A stretch of 5,295 bases of DNA from Butyrivibrio sp. UBA3740 (GTDB lineage Bacteria > Bacillota > Clostridia > Lachnospirales > Lachnospiraceae), in assembly GCA_002372465.1 (NCBI GenBank), contig DFGW01000107.1, positions 1 to 5,295 on the forward strand, read 5' to 3'. Below the pieces are notes generated by a model. The model was not told the DNA's origin and did not search any database. It saw nothing but the letters and a program-made list of their open reading frames with translations. This document shows, piece after piece, positions 1 through 5,295 of the stretch. A program made the position numbers and the translations under genes. How positions within the stretch are numbered: position 1 is the first letter of the stretch; each line of letters starts with the position of its first letter.

Positions 1-17
1 ATGCTGTGTTTACTCAT
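1..17 (-). CDS. Possible first codons of a gene downstream of purF (partial, runs off the left edge)
   Basis: Reading the minus strand, an ATG lies at 17-15, five bases after the purF stop codon, and opens a frame that begins M-S-K-H-S before the window ends. Such tight spacing is typical of a co-transcribed gene. The only nearby ribosome-binding-like sequence is a weak GAG inside the last codons of purF, about 11 bases upstream. Five codons are too few to name a product. A different start further left is equally possible. Confidence 0.25.
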
Positions 18-22
18 TCCAT

Positions 23-1468
23 TTATCGCTCAAAATCCCCGCGTATATCCTCTTTGGGTGGCTCGATGGGGTAATTCCCTGTAAAACATCCCTTGCAGAT
101 GCCAAGATTACCGCCAACCATTTCCTCCAGCCTTTCTATACCAAGATATGCCAGCGAATCAGCTCCGATTATCTTGCAGATATCTTCTACATTTCTATTA
201 TAAGCTATAAGCTGATCCCTTGCAGGGACATCGGTTCCAAAATAGCAGGGCCACAGGAACGGTGGTGAACTTACTCTCATATGTACCTCTTTCGCTCCGG
301 CATCCCGAAGCATCCTTACTATCCTGTCGGAGGTGGTTCCGCGGACAATTGAGTCATCGATCATGATGATCCTCTTGCCCTCAACGGCACTCCTCAAAGC
401 GTTTAGCTTGACCTGAACACTGGATTCCCTGTTCTTTTGCTTGGGCTTAATGAAGGTCCTTCCTATATAGGAGTTCTTGACAAAGGCCTGGCCGTAAGGT
501 ATCCCGGACTCCAGCGCATATCCAAGGGCTGCCACGTTTCCTGACTCAGGAACACCTACTACCATATCTGCATCCACAGGTGAATCCTTGGCAAGGAATC
601 GTCCTGCAGCAATTCTTGCATCATAGACACTTATTCCGTCAATATTGCTGTCCGGTCTTGCAAAATAAATAAACTCAAATATGCATCTGGCATGCTTCTC
701 TTTGGCAATACACATGCTCTTATCTGACTTGATCCCATACTCCGGGGAAATAGTTACTATCTCACCCGGCTCCACGTCTCTTATGAAAGTGGCTCCTACT
801 GTATCCAGCGCACAGGTCTCAGAAGCAAGAACATAACAGTTCTCACGCCTTCCTATTACAAGAGGCTTAAAACCGTATGGATCTCTTGCACCTATCAGCT
901 TACGGGGCGACATGATAACAAGACTGTATGCTCCTTTAATCTTAAGCATAGCCTTTCCCACTGCTTCCTCAACAGATTTGGAAACAAGCCTTTCCCTTGC
1001 AACATGATATGCTATTACTTCTGAATCAATTGTAGTCTGGAAAATTGCGCCAGTATAAGAAAGTTCATGACGAAGTTCAGGCGCGTTGACAAGGTTACCG
1101 TTGTGCGCAAGCGCCAGGGTACCCTTAACGTAGTTTAGAACAAGAGGCTGAGCATTTTCACGTGTGCTGCTTCCGGCTGTTGAATAGCGGACATGACCAA
1201 CACCTATATCTCCTTTGAGCTTCTCAAGCTCCTCTGAGGTGAATGCCTCATTAACAAGGCCCATATCCTTGTAGCTAAGGACCTTTCCTTTTGGACCTGC
1301 CGTATCGCTCACTGCAATACCACAGCTCTCCTGGCCTCTGTGCTGCAAAGAGACAAGGCCATAGTAGATGGAGGTTGCCACATCTCCACCATCAAAATCA
1401 TACATTCCAAAAACGCCGCACTCTTCCCCAAGGTGCTTGTATGGCTCGTATCTGTTCGTATCCTGCAT
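23..1468 (-). CDS. purF: Amidophosphoribosyltransferase (glutamine PRPP amidotransferase)
   Basis: This enzyme catalyses the first committed step of de novo purine synthesis: PRPP plus glutamine gives 5-phosphoribosylamine, glutamate and pyrophosphate, in the cytoplasm. The 481-residue protein has the usual PurF length. The N-terminal Ntn glutaminase domain starts at Cys17, the expected nucleophile, behind a 16-residue propeptide ending in Glu-Glu. HRGQES (43-48), VRYST (93-97), NGNL (123-126) and the TTIDSE segment (145-150) match the glutamine site. The C-terminal phosphoribosyltransferase half carries GVPESG (305-310), the flexible-loop segment YIGRTFI (334-340) and the PRPP-binding motif MIDDSIVRGTTS (369-380). 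Cys262, Cys408, Cys458 and Cys461 (a CxxC pair) fit the four ligands of the 4Fe-4S cluster known in B. subtilis PurF, so an oxygen-sensitive, processed enzyme is expected. Ser333 (KNSY) sits where the B. subtilis and E. coli enzymes have Arg (KNRY). The start is supported by GGAG five bases before the ATG. No frameshift or truncation is seen. Confidence 0.97.
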   Translation of the reverse strand: MQDTNRYEPYKHLGEECGVFGMYDFDGGDVATSIYYGLVSLQHRGQESCGIAVSDTAGPKGKVLSYKDMGLVNEAFTSEELEKLKGDIGVGHVRYSTAGSSTRENAQPLVLNYVKGTLALAHNGNLVNAPELRHELSYTGAIFQTTIDSEVIAYHVARERLVSKSVEEAVGKAMLKIKGAYSLVIMSPRKLIGARDPYGFKPLVIGRRENCYVLASETCALDTVGATFIRDVEPGEIVTISPEYGIKSDKSMCIAKEKHARCIFEFIYFARPDSNIDGISVYDARIAAGRFLAKDSPVDADMVVGVPESGNVAALGYALESGIPYGQAFVKNSYIGRTFIKPKQKNRESSVQVKLNALRSAVEGKRIIMIDDSIVRGTTSDRIVRMLRDAGAKEVHMRVSSPPFLWPCYFGTDVPARDQLIAYNRNVEDICKIIGADSLAYLGIERLEEMVGGNLGICKGCFTGNYPIEPPKEDIRGDFER

Positions 1469-1473
1469 AGTTA

Positions 1474-1477
1474 CTCC
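1474..1477 (-). promoter_or_regulatory. purF ribosome binding site
   Basis: On the minus strand GGAG lies five bases before the purF ATG, in the context AGGATGGAGTAACTATG. It fixes the start that leaves a 16-residue propeptide before the catalytic cysteine. Confidence 0.75.
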
Positions 1478-1485
1478 ATCCTATA

Positions 1486-1543
1486 TGTCACACTACTACA
1501 CAAAAAATCATGTCAATAATACCATTATCTGCAAAGTGTGACA
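1486..1543. promoter_or_regulatory. Inverted repeat bracketing the purF promoter (possible operator)
   Basis: TGTCACACT (1486-1494) and its exact reverse complement AGTGTGACA (1535-1543) are separated by 40 bases. The right arm overlaps the -35 hexamer and the left arm lies in the leader just upstream of the ribosome binding site. Because the predicted start of transcription is near 1509, only one arm would be in the RNA, so an RNA hairpin is not the likely meaning. Two half-sites for a DNA-binding regulator are. The arms do not resemble the CGAA-containing PurBox of B. subtilis PurR. Function is inferred only. Confidence 0.35.
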
Positions 1544-1544
1544 A
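1516..1544 (-). promoter_or_regulatory. Sigma-A-type promoter of purF
   Basis: On the minus strand a -35 element TTGTCA (1544-1539) and a -10 element TATTAT (1521-1516) are separated by exactly 17 bases; each matches the housekeeping consensus at five of six positions. Transcription would start near 1509, giving a leader of about 40 nucleotides to the purF ATG. The promoter begins only 16 bases past the stop of the upstream helicase gene, so purF can be expressed on its own, although read-through is not excluded because no terminator lies between the two genes. Confidence 0.7.
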
Positions 1545-1560
1545 TATTTGGAAGAGCAAT

Positions 1561-3714
1561 TTATACCTTCTTCAGATTCACTTTCATAGAGATCTGCCTG
1601 GGTGTATCCATCTCGTCAAACCCGATCAGATAGCTCTCTTCATCCATATTAATATCCAGTACTGTTCCTGCCCCAAGAATGGCATGTTCTATCCTCTGTC
1701 CTTTTTCCAGAAGATTTAATTTCTCCGCTCCCTTGAGGTGTCTTGAGTCATTCTCAATGAATTTCCTTATTGATGTCATCATCCTTTCGTCAGGTTTCTC
1801 AGTAAATTCCAATGAATCCGGGTCTATGTCCATAATGAACCTCGATGGGTATCTGGGTATCCCTTCAAAGGTGTTTCCTCCTGCTTCTGATATATATAGC
1901 CTTTTCTTAGCCCTGGTCATGGCAACAAAGGCTAGGCGCCTCTCTTCCTCCATGCCCTCTAAAGTATGGACCTTCCTTGACGGGAATATCCCCTCATTCA
2001 TGCCACAAAGAAATACATAGGGGAACTCTAAACCCTTGGCAGCATGAACCGTCATCAGCTTGACCTTGTCCTCCTGCCCGGCGTCAGAGTCTGCATTGGT
2101 GAAAAGAGCTATATGCTTAAGATAATCTTCAAGCCCCACCTCTTCTCCGCAGGTGGTCTCATATTCAAAAATGGACTGCTTAAGCTCTGCCAGGTTATCC
2201 AGCTTGTCCTGAGCTCCCTCAGTCCTTAGCATCTCTTCATACCCGCTGTCATTAAGGATCTTGGAAAGTACCTCCGATACAGGAAGTCCCTCATAGCTGT
2301 CTGCAAATTTCTCTATAAGGTCAATGAACCTGCCGGCTCTGGTTCCCTTAATAAGCTCATGCTCAAGGTTCTCATACAGCGCCTGATACAGGGTACAGTT
2401 CTTTTCCCCGGCGTATTGCTCCAAAAAGCTCATCCTTCTCTTGCCAAGGTTTCTCTTGGGTACATTGGCTATACGCCTGAAGGATATATCATCCCTGTAC
2501 ACCAGCATGCGCAGGTAACACAGCGCATCCTTTATCTCTGCTCTTCCGAAAAACTGAACTCCGGAATAGATGGTGTAAGGAATCTTCTCCTTCATGAGGC
2601 CTTCCTCGACGGTTCTGGTCACATAGTGAGCCCTGTAAAGAATTGTCATATCCCTGTATGGTATCCCAAAGCCTTTAAGTGCCAAAATCTCCCCGGTTAT
2701 CCAGTCTGCCTCCTCAGCTGTATTGGCAGCCAGGTGACAAAGGACGCTGTCGCCTTCCGGCAGTGTCGGGATAAGGTCCTTTTTGATCCTGTATCTGTTC
2801 TTGTCAATCAGAGAATTGACTGCCTTAAGGATCTGAGGCGTAGACCTGTAGTTGTCATTCATCATTATGGTCTTAACGTCAGGAAAATTCTTGTCAAATT
2901 CCATCAGATATTTGACATTGGCCCCTCTCCAGGTGTAGATGGTCTGATCCGGGTCTCCCACTATAAAAAGGTTCTTGTGATAACCGGCCAAAACCTCCAT
3001 CAGTTCATACTGGAGACTGTCTATATCCTGGAACTCATCTATCATTATGTACTCAAGTCTCTTTTGCCATTTGAGCCTGATGTCCGGGTTCTCCTTAAAG
3101 ATGTAGAGCGTGAACTTGATCAGATCATTGTAATCAAGGCCAAAGCATTTCTTCTCCTGATAGAGGTATCCGTAAAAAAGGATGTCCTTGACCTCTGTGG
3201 CCAAGTCATACTTGTCCTTAAGGGTGTCTAAGGGCATGGTGAGCATATCCAGATAGTACTCCGGCTCTTCGAAGATCTTCCTGATCTCAAACATGTCTCT
3301 TGCAGAGCTGAAGGTCATATCTCGTAATGAAAGCCCTCGCTCCTCATAAATGATTTTGAGCATGTCATCGATATCTGAATTATCCAGCACCAGGAAGTTC
3401 TTGGGATACTGAACAGCGTGGGAATCCTCCTGGAGAACAGATACGCAAAAACCATGGAAGGTATTAATATAACCCGTATCATTGTCCCCGGTCAGTCTGT
3501 GTATCCTCTGTCTCATCTCATTGGCAGATTTATTGGTGAAGGTAACGCAAAGGATATGCCCGGGCATGATGCCCAGCGCAGTTACCAGATAAGCGAATCG
3601 GGTAGAAAGTGCCTTCGTCTTGCCACTTCCTGCTCCTGCAACAACCCTCACATAGCCTTCAGTTGATGTAACTGCCTCCCTCTGGGCCTTACTTAGTGAT
3701 TCAAGTAATTCCAT
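1561..3714 (-). CDS. UvrD/PcrA/Rep-family ATP-dependent 3'-5' DNA helicase
   Basis: This superfamily 1A helicase would use ATP to unwind DNA in repair or replication restart. The 717-residue protein shows the full motif set: Q motif LSKAQREAV (7-15), Walker A AGAGSGKT (26-33), Ia TFTNKSANEM (58-67), Ib INTFHGFC (83-90), Walker B IDEFQD (225-230), motif III VGDPDQTIYTWRGA (252-265), motif IV YRST (289-292), motif V MTVHAAKGLEF (554-564) and motif VI VAMTRAKKRLYIS (597-609). The last 50 or so residues, from about 670 (KGQRIEHAILGAGTV), resemble the Tudor-like tail of PcrA/UvrD, which contacts RNA polymerase. The frame is open to 3783, but the ATG at 3714 is preceded by GGAGG at five bases, and the longer form would overlap the divergent transporter gene, so 3714 is preferred. 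PcrA is the closest named relative, but many Clostridia carry several such helicases and I cannot say from sequence alone which paralogue this is. It is intact and has no unusual insertions that I can see. Confidence 0.93.
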   Translation of the reverse strand: MELLESLSKAQREAVTSTEGYVRVVAGAGSGKTKALSTRFAYLVTALGIMPGHILCVTFTNKSANEMRQRIHRLTGDNDTGYINTFHGFCVSVLQEDSHAVQYPKNFLVLDNSDIDDMLKIIYEERGLSLRDMTFSSARDMFEIRKIFEEPEYYLDMLTMPLDTLKDKYDLATEVKDILFYGYLYQEKKCFGLDYNDLIKFTLYIFKENPDIRLKWQKRLEYIMIDEFQDIDSLQYELMEVLAGYHKNLFIVGDPDQTIYTWRGANVKYLMEFDKNFPDVKTIMMNDNYRSTPQILKAVNSLIDKNRYRIKKDLIPTLPEGDSVLCHLAANTAEEADWITGEILALKGFGIPYRDMTILYRAHYVTRTVEEGLMKEKIPYTIYSGVQFFGRAEIKDALCYLRMLVYRDDISFRRIANVPKRNLGKRRMSFLEQYAGEKNCTLYQALYENLEHELIKGTRAGRFIDLIEKFADSYEGLPVSEVLSKILNDSGYEEMLRTEGAQDKLDNLAELKQSIFEYETTCGEEVGLEDYLKHIALFTNADSDAGQEDKVKLMTVHAAKGLEFPYVFLCGMNEGIFPSRKVHTLEGMEEERRLAFVAMTRAKKRLYISEAGGNTFEGIPRYPSRFIMDIDPDSLEFTEKPDERMMTSIRKFIENDSRHLKGAEKLNLLEKGQRIEHAILGAGTVLDINMDEESYLIGFDEMDTPRQISMKVNLKKV

Positions 3715-3719
3715 CAATT

Positions 3720-3724
3720 CCTCC
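3720..3724 (-). promoter_or_regulatory. Helicase ribosome binding site that decides its start
   Basis: On the minus strand GGAGG lies five bases before the ATG at 3714. The next in-frame ATG upstream (3726) would read through this same site and has only AT-rich sequence before it. The site therefore argues for the shorter, 717-residue protein. I see no convincing -35/-10 pair for the helicase gene in the short space upstream. Confidence 0.8.
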
Positions 3725-3727
3725 ATA

Positions 3728-3736
3728 TGGTATAAT
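3728..3736 (+). promoter_or_regulatory. Extended -10 promoter of the EamA transporter gene
   Basis: TGGTATAAT combines a perfect -10 hexamer (3731-3736) with the TGn extension that lets sigma-A promoters work with a poor -35. The best -35 candidate, TTCCAT at 3709-3714 with 16-bp spacing, is weak and lies over the helicase start codon. Transcription would start near 3743, leaving a leader of about 29 nucleotides. The transporter's ribosome binding site is weak: AAGG at 3757-3760, eleven bases before the ATG. Confidence 0.55.
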
Positions 3737-3771
3737 TTGAAAAAATCAATTTCCTTAAGGTAAAACTGTCT

Positions 3772-4704
3772 ATGAAAAAACATGCTATCTGGTCTACACT
3801 TCCTGTTCTGTTTGCCACAGCTCTATTCTGCTGTGTGCTCTGGGGAAGTGCGACACCTGCCATAAAAATCGCATATGAACTATTTGGTATTGCTCCTGAT
3901 GATACAGCCTCCAGGATAATGCTGGCCGGGGCAAGGTTTATTCTGGCAGGGTTCATGACCATAGTCTTCGGATCAGCTATCTCCGGAAAGGTTCTTGTCC
4001 CAGCTCGTACTTCCTGTAAATATATACTGGTACTGGCTCTTTTCCAGACTATAGGCCAGTATTATTTCTTCTTCATGTCACTGGCTCACACCACAGGTGT
4101 AAGGGGGTCAGTGATCAATGCCTCCGGAAACTTCTTCGCAATACTGCTGGCAGCCTATGCCTTCAGATTTGAGAAGATGACACTGCGTAAGATATTGGGG
4201 TGTCTGATCGGATTTGCCGGAATCATAATGATCCTTGGCGGAAGAAGTATCCTTACTGACCAAAGCTCTCTGTCCCTTGCAGGAGAAGGTGCAATGCTTC
4301 TGGCAGCCCTGTTCTATGCTCTGTCAGGATGCTGTATCAAGATATTCTCCAGGTACGAAAATCCTGTGATCTTAAGCGGCTACCAGTTTGCCCTTGGAGG
4401 CGTGGTACTGTTTGTAATAGGACTCATAATGGGAGGAACCCTTACCTTTTCCTCTGCCGGGTGCTGTCTCAATCTCCTCTACATGGGCTTCATCTCCGCC
4501 GGAGCCTACACTCTCTGGGGCATTCTTCTTAAGCACAACCCTGTAAGCCGCGTCTCAATCTTCGGCTTCATGAACCCGGTAATGGGAGTGCTGCTATCAG
4601 CTCTTTTCCTGGGAGAAAACCGTGAGGCCTTCTCCATAAACGGAATCCTTGCACTGGTGCTGGTAGCCCTTGGTATCATAATCGTAAACCGCGAGCAGAG
4701 CTAG
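3772..4704 (+). CDS. EamA/DMT-superfamily transporter (RhaT/YdcZ-like permease)
   Basis: This is a 310-residue integral membrane protein of the drug/metabolite transporter superfamily. Hydrophobic stretches at about 11-33, 48-68, 83-101, 112-131, 138-157, 171-191, 200-220, 231-252, 258-280 and 288-304 give the ten helices and two EamA repeats (roughly 15-157 and 172-304) typical of the family. Family-like features are WGSATPAIK in helix 1, NASGNFFAILLAA in helix 4 and the FGFMNPVMGVLLSALFLGE stretch in helix 9. Helix 5 is followed by a short polar linker (LTDQSS) between the halves. Family members export or import amino acids, nucleosides, sugars or other small metabolites; the substrate cannot be read from this sequence. 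The gene diverges from the helicase across 57 bp and converges on the HAD hydrolase gene, so it is probably a single-gene transcript. Its ribosome binding site is poor and far from the ATG, but no better start is seen. Confidence 0.92.
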   Translation: MKKHAIWSTLPVLFATALFCCVLWGSATPAIKIAYELFGIAPDDTASRIMLAGARFILAGFMTIVFGSAISGKVLVPARTSCKYILVLALFQTIGQYYFFFMSLAHTTGVRGSVINASGNFFAILLAAYAFRFEKMTLRKILGCLIGFAGIIMILGGRSILTDQSSLSLAGEGAMLLAALFYALSGCCIKIFSRYENPVILSGYQFALGGVVLFVIGLIMGGTLTFSSAGCCLNLLYMGFISAGAYTLWGILLKHNPVSRVSIFGFMNPVMGVLLSALFLGENREAFSINGILALVLVALGIIIVNREQS

Positions 4705-4750
4705 CAGACCTCAAGCCTCAGCTCTGCCGGCCATGGCAGAATCAGCTTGA
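4695..4750. terminator. Overlapping inverted repeats between convergent genes (possible terminator region)
   Basis: TCTGCC (4723-4728) pairs with GGCAGA (4735-4740) around a six-base loop, and outside it TCAAGC (4711-4716) pairs with GCTTGA (4745-4750), giving a two-part stem with an internal loop. A second 8-bp stem, GCAGAGCT (4695-4702) with AGCTCTGC (4720-4727), uses the same central bases and so excludes the first. Neither is followed by a T-run on either strand, so this is not a canonical intrinsic terminator. Its place just after the transporter stop codon is what suggests a 3'-end role. Confidence 0.35.
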
Positions 4751-4788
4751 TACCTCATCGCATTCCAACATATAAGACGAGGATCCAT
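4711..4788 (-). CDS. Possible 25-residue small protein behind the HAD gene
   Basis: On the minus strand an ORF starting MDPRLICWNA runs 25 codons to a TGA at 4713-4711. Its ATG (4788) has GGAG six bases upstream, and the whole unit begins 13 bases after the HAD stop codon, as in a translationally coupled pair. An in-frame ATG four codons earlier (4800) would add MEII but has no ribosome binding site. The peptide has no membrane segment or signal sequence, and I recognise no family. Against it: a stop-free run of this length arises easily by chance, and it overlaps the inverted repeats in this gap. It could also be the remnant of a longer gene. Confidence 0.25.
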   Translation of the reverse strand: MDPRLICWNAMRYQADSAMAGRAEA

Positions 4789-4801
4789 GATGATCTCCAT
4801 C

Positions 4802-5188
4802 TTAAACTGCCATGGCGAATCTGTCAGCAAATCTGATCAGTGCATCGCTTATCCTGTTGATATCTACCTCGTCCGAGTATCTGTAGTCATCTACATGGAC
4901 AGCTCTGTCATCAAGATAAACGTCACAGGTGATCTTCCTTGAGTTTGAGCCGTACTTCTCCACTATCTCCGGAAGGTTGTCATTGACCGCATCAAATTCC
5001 AGGCCCTTATCCCTGCAGAATTCAACCGCATCCGAAAGCGCTTCGCCTGCTCTGCAAGTCCACAGTATCAGTTTATCTCCCTGTCTCTGCTTCCTTATAA
5101 GGAAGTCAAACAGGTCATCATTAGCCGGTCCAACTGCCGGCCACTCGCCCATACTCAGTGTTCCATCAAAGTCAACTGCATAAATCAT
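4802..5188 (-). CDS. Small HAD-superfamily hydrolase (BT0820-like)
   Basis: The 128-residue protein is a compact, cap-poor member of the haloacid dehalogenase superfamily, whose members are mostly Mg-dependent phosphatases. Motif I is VDFDGT (5-10), with Asp6 as the expected nucleophile and Asp8 as general acid/base. Motif II is LWTCR (42-46, Thr44). Lys85 in NSRKI is a candidate motif III lysine. Motif IV is DVYLDDRAV (89-97), with Asp93 and Asp94 as metal ligands. The pattern AVDFDGT...LWTCR.GE.L..AVE.C...GLEF..VN resembles the BT0820 type of short HAD proteins; the substrate is unknown. The start is backed by GAGG seven bases before the ATG. A stem-loop lies just upstream (5208-5231). The gene is convergent with the transporter, and a possible small ORF follows its stop codon. 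The fold assignment is firm; the phosphatase activity is inferred. Confidence 0.88.
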   Translation of the reverse strand: MIYAVDFDGTLSMGEWPAVGPANDDLFDFLIRKQRQGDKLILWTCRAGEALSDAVEFCRDKGLEFDAVNDNLPEIVEKYGSNSRKITCDVYLDDRAVHVDDYRYSDEVDINRISDALIRFADRFAMAV

Positions 5189-5192
5189 AATG

Positions 5193-5199
5193 CCACCTC
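5193..5199 (-). promoter_or_regulatory. HAD hydrolase ribosome binding site
   Basis: On the minus strand GAGGTGG ends four bases before the ATG at 5188, with the core GAGG seven bases away. It supports the annotated start. Confidence 0.7.
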
Positions 5200-5207
5200 A
5201 TCATAAG

Positions 5208-5231
5208 TACCTGATCGCGCATCATCAGGTA
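5208..5231. promoter_or_regulatory. Perfect 8-bp stem-loop or palindromic operator upstream of the HAD gene
   Basis: TACCTGAT (5208-5215) and ATCAGGTA (5224-5231) are exact reverse complements around an eight-base spacer rich in CG. The element ends eight bases before the HAD ribosome binding site. It could be a leader hairpin, a two-half-site operator, or the 3' end of a gene beyond the right edge; there is no T-run to make it a classic terminator. No convincing promoter for the HAD gene is visible. A TACTAT at about 5278-5283 on the minus strand is a weak -10 candidate whose -35 would fall outside the window. Confidence 0.4.
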
Positions 5232-5268
5232 GCATCAACATGTCTAATTAACAGGTCATCAGCTAGCA
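5222..5268 (+). repeat. Imperfect 13-bp direct repeat, 34-bp period
   Basis: TCATCAGGTAGCA (5222-5234) and TCATCAGCTAGCA (5256-5268) differ at a single base. The first copy overlaps the right arm of the stem-loop upstream of the HAD gene. Only two copies are seen, and the second sits 27 bases from the window edge, so further copies could lie outside. Confidence 0.4.
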
Positions 5269-5295
5269 AACGGCTTGATAGTAAAACTAAATTCT

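Noticed and set aside
1469..1560. A purine riboswitch or other structured leader before purF
   Set aside because: The predicted leader is only about 40 nucleotides, too short for a purine aptamer plus expression platform, and no aptamer-like stems are seen.
1510..1719. A 69-codon plus-strand frame across the purF-helicase gap
   Set aside because: It starts inside the purF promoter region, runs antisense to the helicase C-terminus, and shows no family features.
2359..3231. A 290-codon open frame on the plus strand
   Set aside because: It lies wholly antisense to conserved helicase motifs, its translation has no recognisable domain, and it has no promoter or neighbouring operon. It reads as a shadow of the helicase gene's codon usage.
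3715..3783. N-terminal extension of the helicase to the upstream ATGs at 3726 or 3783
   Set aside because: The GGAGG site sits inside the extension, directly before the ATG at 3714; the extra residues (FFHRQFYLKEIDFF) match no helicase feature and would overlap the divergent transporter gene.
4929..5183. An 84-codon plus-strand frame opposite the HAD gene
   Set aside because: It is antisense to a gene with clear HAD motifs, is Ser/Leu rich with no domain, and has no supporting ribosome binding site.
1..5295. A defence island, mobile element or biosynthetic cluster
   Set aside because: There is no transposase, integrase, terminal repeat, CRISPR array, toxin-antitoxin pair or clustered biosynthetic enzymes; the genes are housekeeping or generic and all intact.

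Overview
The window looks like ordinary chromosome from a low-to-moderate GC Gram-positive bacterium of the class Clostridia, probably Lachnospiraceae (a Butyrivibrio-like genome would fit). This is inferred from the flavour of the PurF protein (B. subtilis-type, with a short propeptide and four candidate Fe-S cysteines), from Gram-positive Shine-Dalgarno sites (GGAGG, GAGG) and from sigma-A-type promoters. No database search was possible, so the lineage is tentative.

Layout from left to right. Positions 1-17 may hold the first codons of a gene that follows purF on the minus strand. Positions 23-1468 (minus) encode PurF, the first committed enzyme of purine synthesis. A 92-bp gap follows, holding a strong sigma-A-like promoter for purF and a 9-bp inverted repeat that brackets it. 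Positions 1561-3714 (minus) encode a UvrD/PcrA/Rep-family DNA helicase; its start is set at 3714, not at the upstream in-frame ATGs, by a clear GGAGG site. A 57-bp divergent intergenic region carries an extended -10 promoter for the next gene. Positions 3772-4704 (plus) encode a ten-helix EamA/DMT-family transporter. A 97-bp convergent gap follows, with overlapping inverted repeats and a possible 25-29-codon small ORF on the minus strand. Positions 4802-5188 (minus) encode a small HAD-superfamily hydrolase. The last 107 bp hold a perfect 8-bp stem-loop just upstream of that gene's ribosome binding site, plus a short imperfect direct repeat.

The genes do not form one pathway. purF and the helicase share a strand, but purF has its own promoter and need not depend on helicase transcription. 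The transporter is divergent from the helicase and convergent with the HAD gene. I see no tRNA, rRNA, CRISPR array, insertion sequence, phage gene or defence cassette, and no evidence for a previously undescribed multi-gene system. The items most worth a second look are non-coding or very small: the inverted repeat around the purF promoter, the stem-loop in front of the HAD gene, and the small ORF behind it.
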